From Lichenicoccus sp963693035 (GTDB lineage Bacteria > Pseudomonadota > Alphaproteobacteria > Acetobacterales > Acetobacteraceae): a stretch of 64,000 nt of DNA. The translations under genes were made by a program, and so were the position numbers. Below are positions 63,293 through 64,000 of this stretch, piece by piece. The notes beneath the pieces are model-generated. The model did no database searches, was not told the DNA's origin, and saw nothing but the letters and a program-made list of their open reading frames with translations. How positions within the stretch are numbered: position 1 is the stretch's first letter; each line of letters opens with the position of its first letter. Location of the stretch: positions 310,001-374,000 of the forward strand of contig CAXMMQ010000007.1 of NCBI GenBank assembly GCA_963693035.2. Direction: 5' to 3'.

Positions 63293-64000
63293 TCACATCA
63301 GTTGCTTCCACACCCGGGCTGTCTGCTCGGCAATGTGCTCCCGCAGCGAGCGGCCGGTCCAGTCGCGCATCCGGATCGGCACCGCGCGCGCGATCTCGGC
63401 GCGCAGCATCGCCTCGACCGCCTCGGCGGTCGGACGCCCCAGCACGATCGCGTCGATCTCGTTGTTGTAGTAGACGCTGCGGCGATCGAGGTTGGACGAG
63501 CCGATCGCGGTCCAGACCCCGTCGATGGTCCCGACCTTGGCGTGCAGCATGCCCCGGCGCACCTCGTGGATGCGCACGCCGGCGGCCAGCAGCCGGCCAT
63601 ACAGCGCGCGCGCGGCATGCACCGCCGGCTGCACGTCGCTGTAGCCGGGCAGCAGCAGGTCCACCGCAACGCCGCGTCGCGCCGTCGCCGCCAGCAGCCG
63701 CCACTCGCGAGTGGTCGGGACGAAATAGCCGGTCGCCAGCACGACCCGGTGCCGCGCGCCCGTCAGCGCCGCGCGCAGCGCGTGGTTGTAGAGCGGCCGC
63801 CGCTCGGCCGGCGCACTGCCGTCGATGCGCAGCGTCTCGGCGGGCGTGGTCGCAGGCGACCCGGCGGACGTCGTCGCAGGCGACCCGGCGGACGTCGTCG
63901 CAGGCGACCCGGCGGACGTCGTCGCAGGCGACCGGTCGGCGTCGCCCTGCCAGCTGCCGGCCTCGCCGCGCAGCCGCGCGCGCTCGCCGTCCTGACCGTG
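63293..64000 (-). CDS. Phospholipase D-like/cardiolipin synthase protein, 5' end outside window
   Basis: The C-terminal 235 residues of a PLD-superfamily protein. The second HKD motif is intact (LHAKVGTIDGVWTAIGSSNLDRRS), preceded by ALRAALTGARHRVVLATGYFVP. The first HKD motif and N-terminus lie outside. Just before the second domain is a Ser/Pro/Ala/Thr-rich stretch of eight-residue units (SPATTSAG). Ten bases separate its stop from mgtC. Cardiolipin synthase is the likeliest role. Confidence 0.85.
   Translation of the reverse strand, partial: HGQDGERARLRGEAGSWQGDADRSPATTSAGSPATTSAGSPATTSAGSPATTPAETLRIDGSAPAERRPLYNHALRAALTGARHRVVLATGYFVPTTREWRLLAATARRGVAVDLLLPGYSDVQPAVHAARALYGRLLAAGVRIHEVRRGMLHAKVGTIDGVWTAIGSSNLDRRSVYYNNEIDAIVLGRPTAEAVEAMLRAEIARAVPIRMRDWTGRSLREHIAEQTARVWKQLM
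63851..63935. repeat. 24-bp tandem repeat inside the phospholipase D gene
   Basis: About 3.5 near-identical copies starting at 63851, 63875, 63899 and 63923. Because 24 is a multiple of three, the frame is kept and each unit encodes SPATTSAG. Confidence 0.9.

Noticed and set aside
63293..64000. CRISPR-like array at the right edge (24-bp repeats)
   Set aside because: The copies are directly adjacent with no spacers and code in frame within the phospholipase D gene.

Overview
The window is about 64 kb of very GC-rich chromosome from an alphaproteobacterium. The best guess is Rhodospirillales, probably Acetobacteraceae. This rests on gene content, on gene orders typical of Alphaproteobacteria (pyrH-frr-uppS-cdsA-dxr-rseP; rel-acpS-lepB-rnc-era; pgpA-pncC; moaC beside trp genes; moeA-lexA; uvrC-pgsA-moaD-moaE), on an alphaproteobacterial GAAC-N7-GAAC SOS box at lexA, and on frequent GTG/TTG starts with 1- or 4-base gene overlaps. 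Nearly everything is core metabolism and housekeeping. No prophage, integrase, transposase, CRISPR array, rRNA or tRNA was recognised.

Layout. 1-11.8 kb (minus strand): an rseP fragment, dxr, cdsA, uppS, frr and pyrH (isoprenoid, lipid and ribosome-recycling functions), then era, rnc, lepB, acpS, a bifunctional Rel, rpoZ and folK. 12.0-16.8 kb: a NYN-domain gene coupled to a family-5-like uracil-DNA glycosylase, a three-gene exported molybdoenzyme/cytochrome b module, then smpB-dapA. 17.0-20.0 kb (plus strand): lytic transglycosylase, pgpA, pncC. 20.1-33.8 kb (minus strand): a very tight chain ppiD-trpE-trpG-trpD-trpC-moaC-pdhA-pdhB-pdhC-lpdA-lipA-coq10, ending near a hairpin and a small His/Met-rich exported protein. 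34.0-42.6 kb (plus strand): tpiA, secG, an FAD amine oxidase, pyrG, kdsA, a YidB-like gene, a small secreted Cys-repeat protein, a MITE-like inverted-repeat element and a MASE1-GGDEF-EAL protein. 42.7-48.6 kb: DUF3429, eno, a guanidine hydrolase, ftsB, rpmG, moeA, lexA. 48.6-56.5 kb (minus strand): a biotin/molybdopterin cluster (bioC-bioD fusion, bioH, bioF, moaE, moaD, a lipoprotein, mobB) with pgsA and uvrC. 56.5-57.2 kb: a long intergenic region with DnaA-box-like repeats. 57.2-64 kb: glycosyltransferase, 2OG-Fe(II) oxygenase, M19 dipeptidase, xth, MOSC protein, MgtC-like protein and a phospholipase D fragment.

Points that stand out: trpE is interrupted by a one-base frameshift at a C5/G5 run although both halves are otherwise intact; bioC and bioD are one open reading frame; pdhA starts with GTG overlapping the moaC stop; the uvrC upstream region carries two copies of an 18-bp repeat, one leading into a perfect DnaA box; a 135-bp element with about 30-bp inverted terminal repeats precedes the c-di-GMP gene; and the phospholipase D fragment contains a 24-bp tandem repeat encoding an eight-residue unit. 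I did not find a convincing wholly new system. The most promising multi-gene units of unclear function are the molybdoenzyme/cytochrome b module, the NYN/UDG pair and the glycosyltransferase/oxygenase pair.
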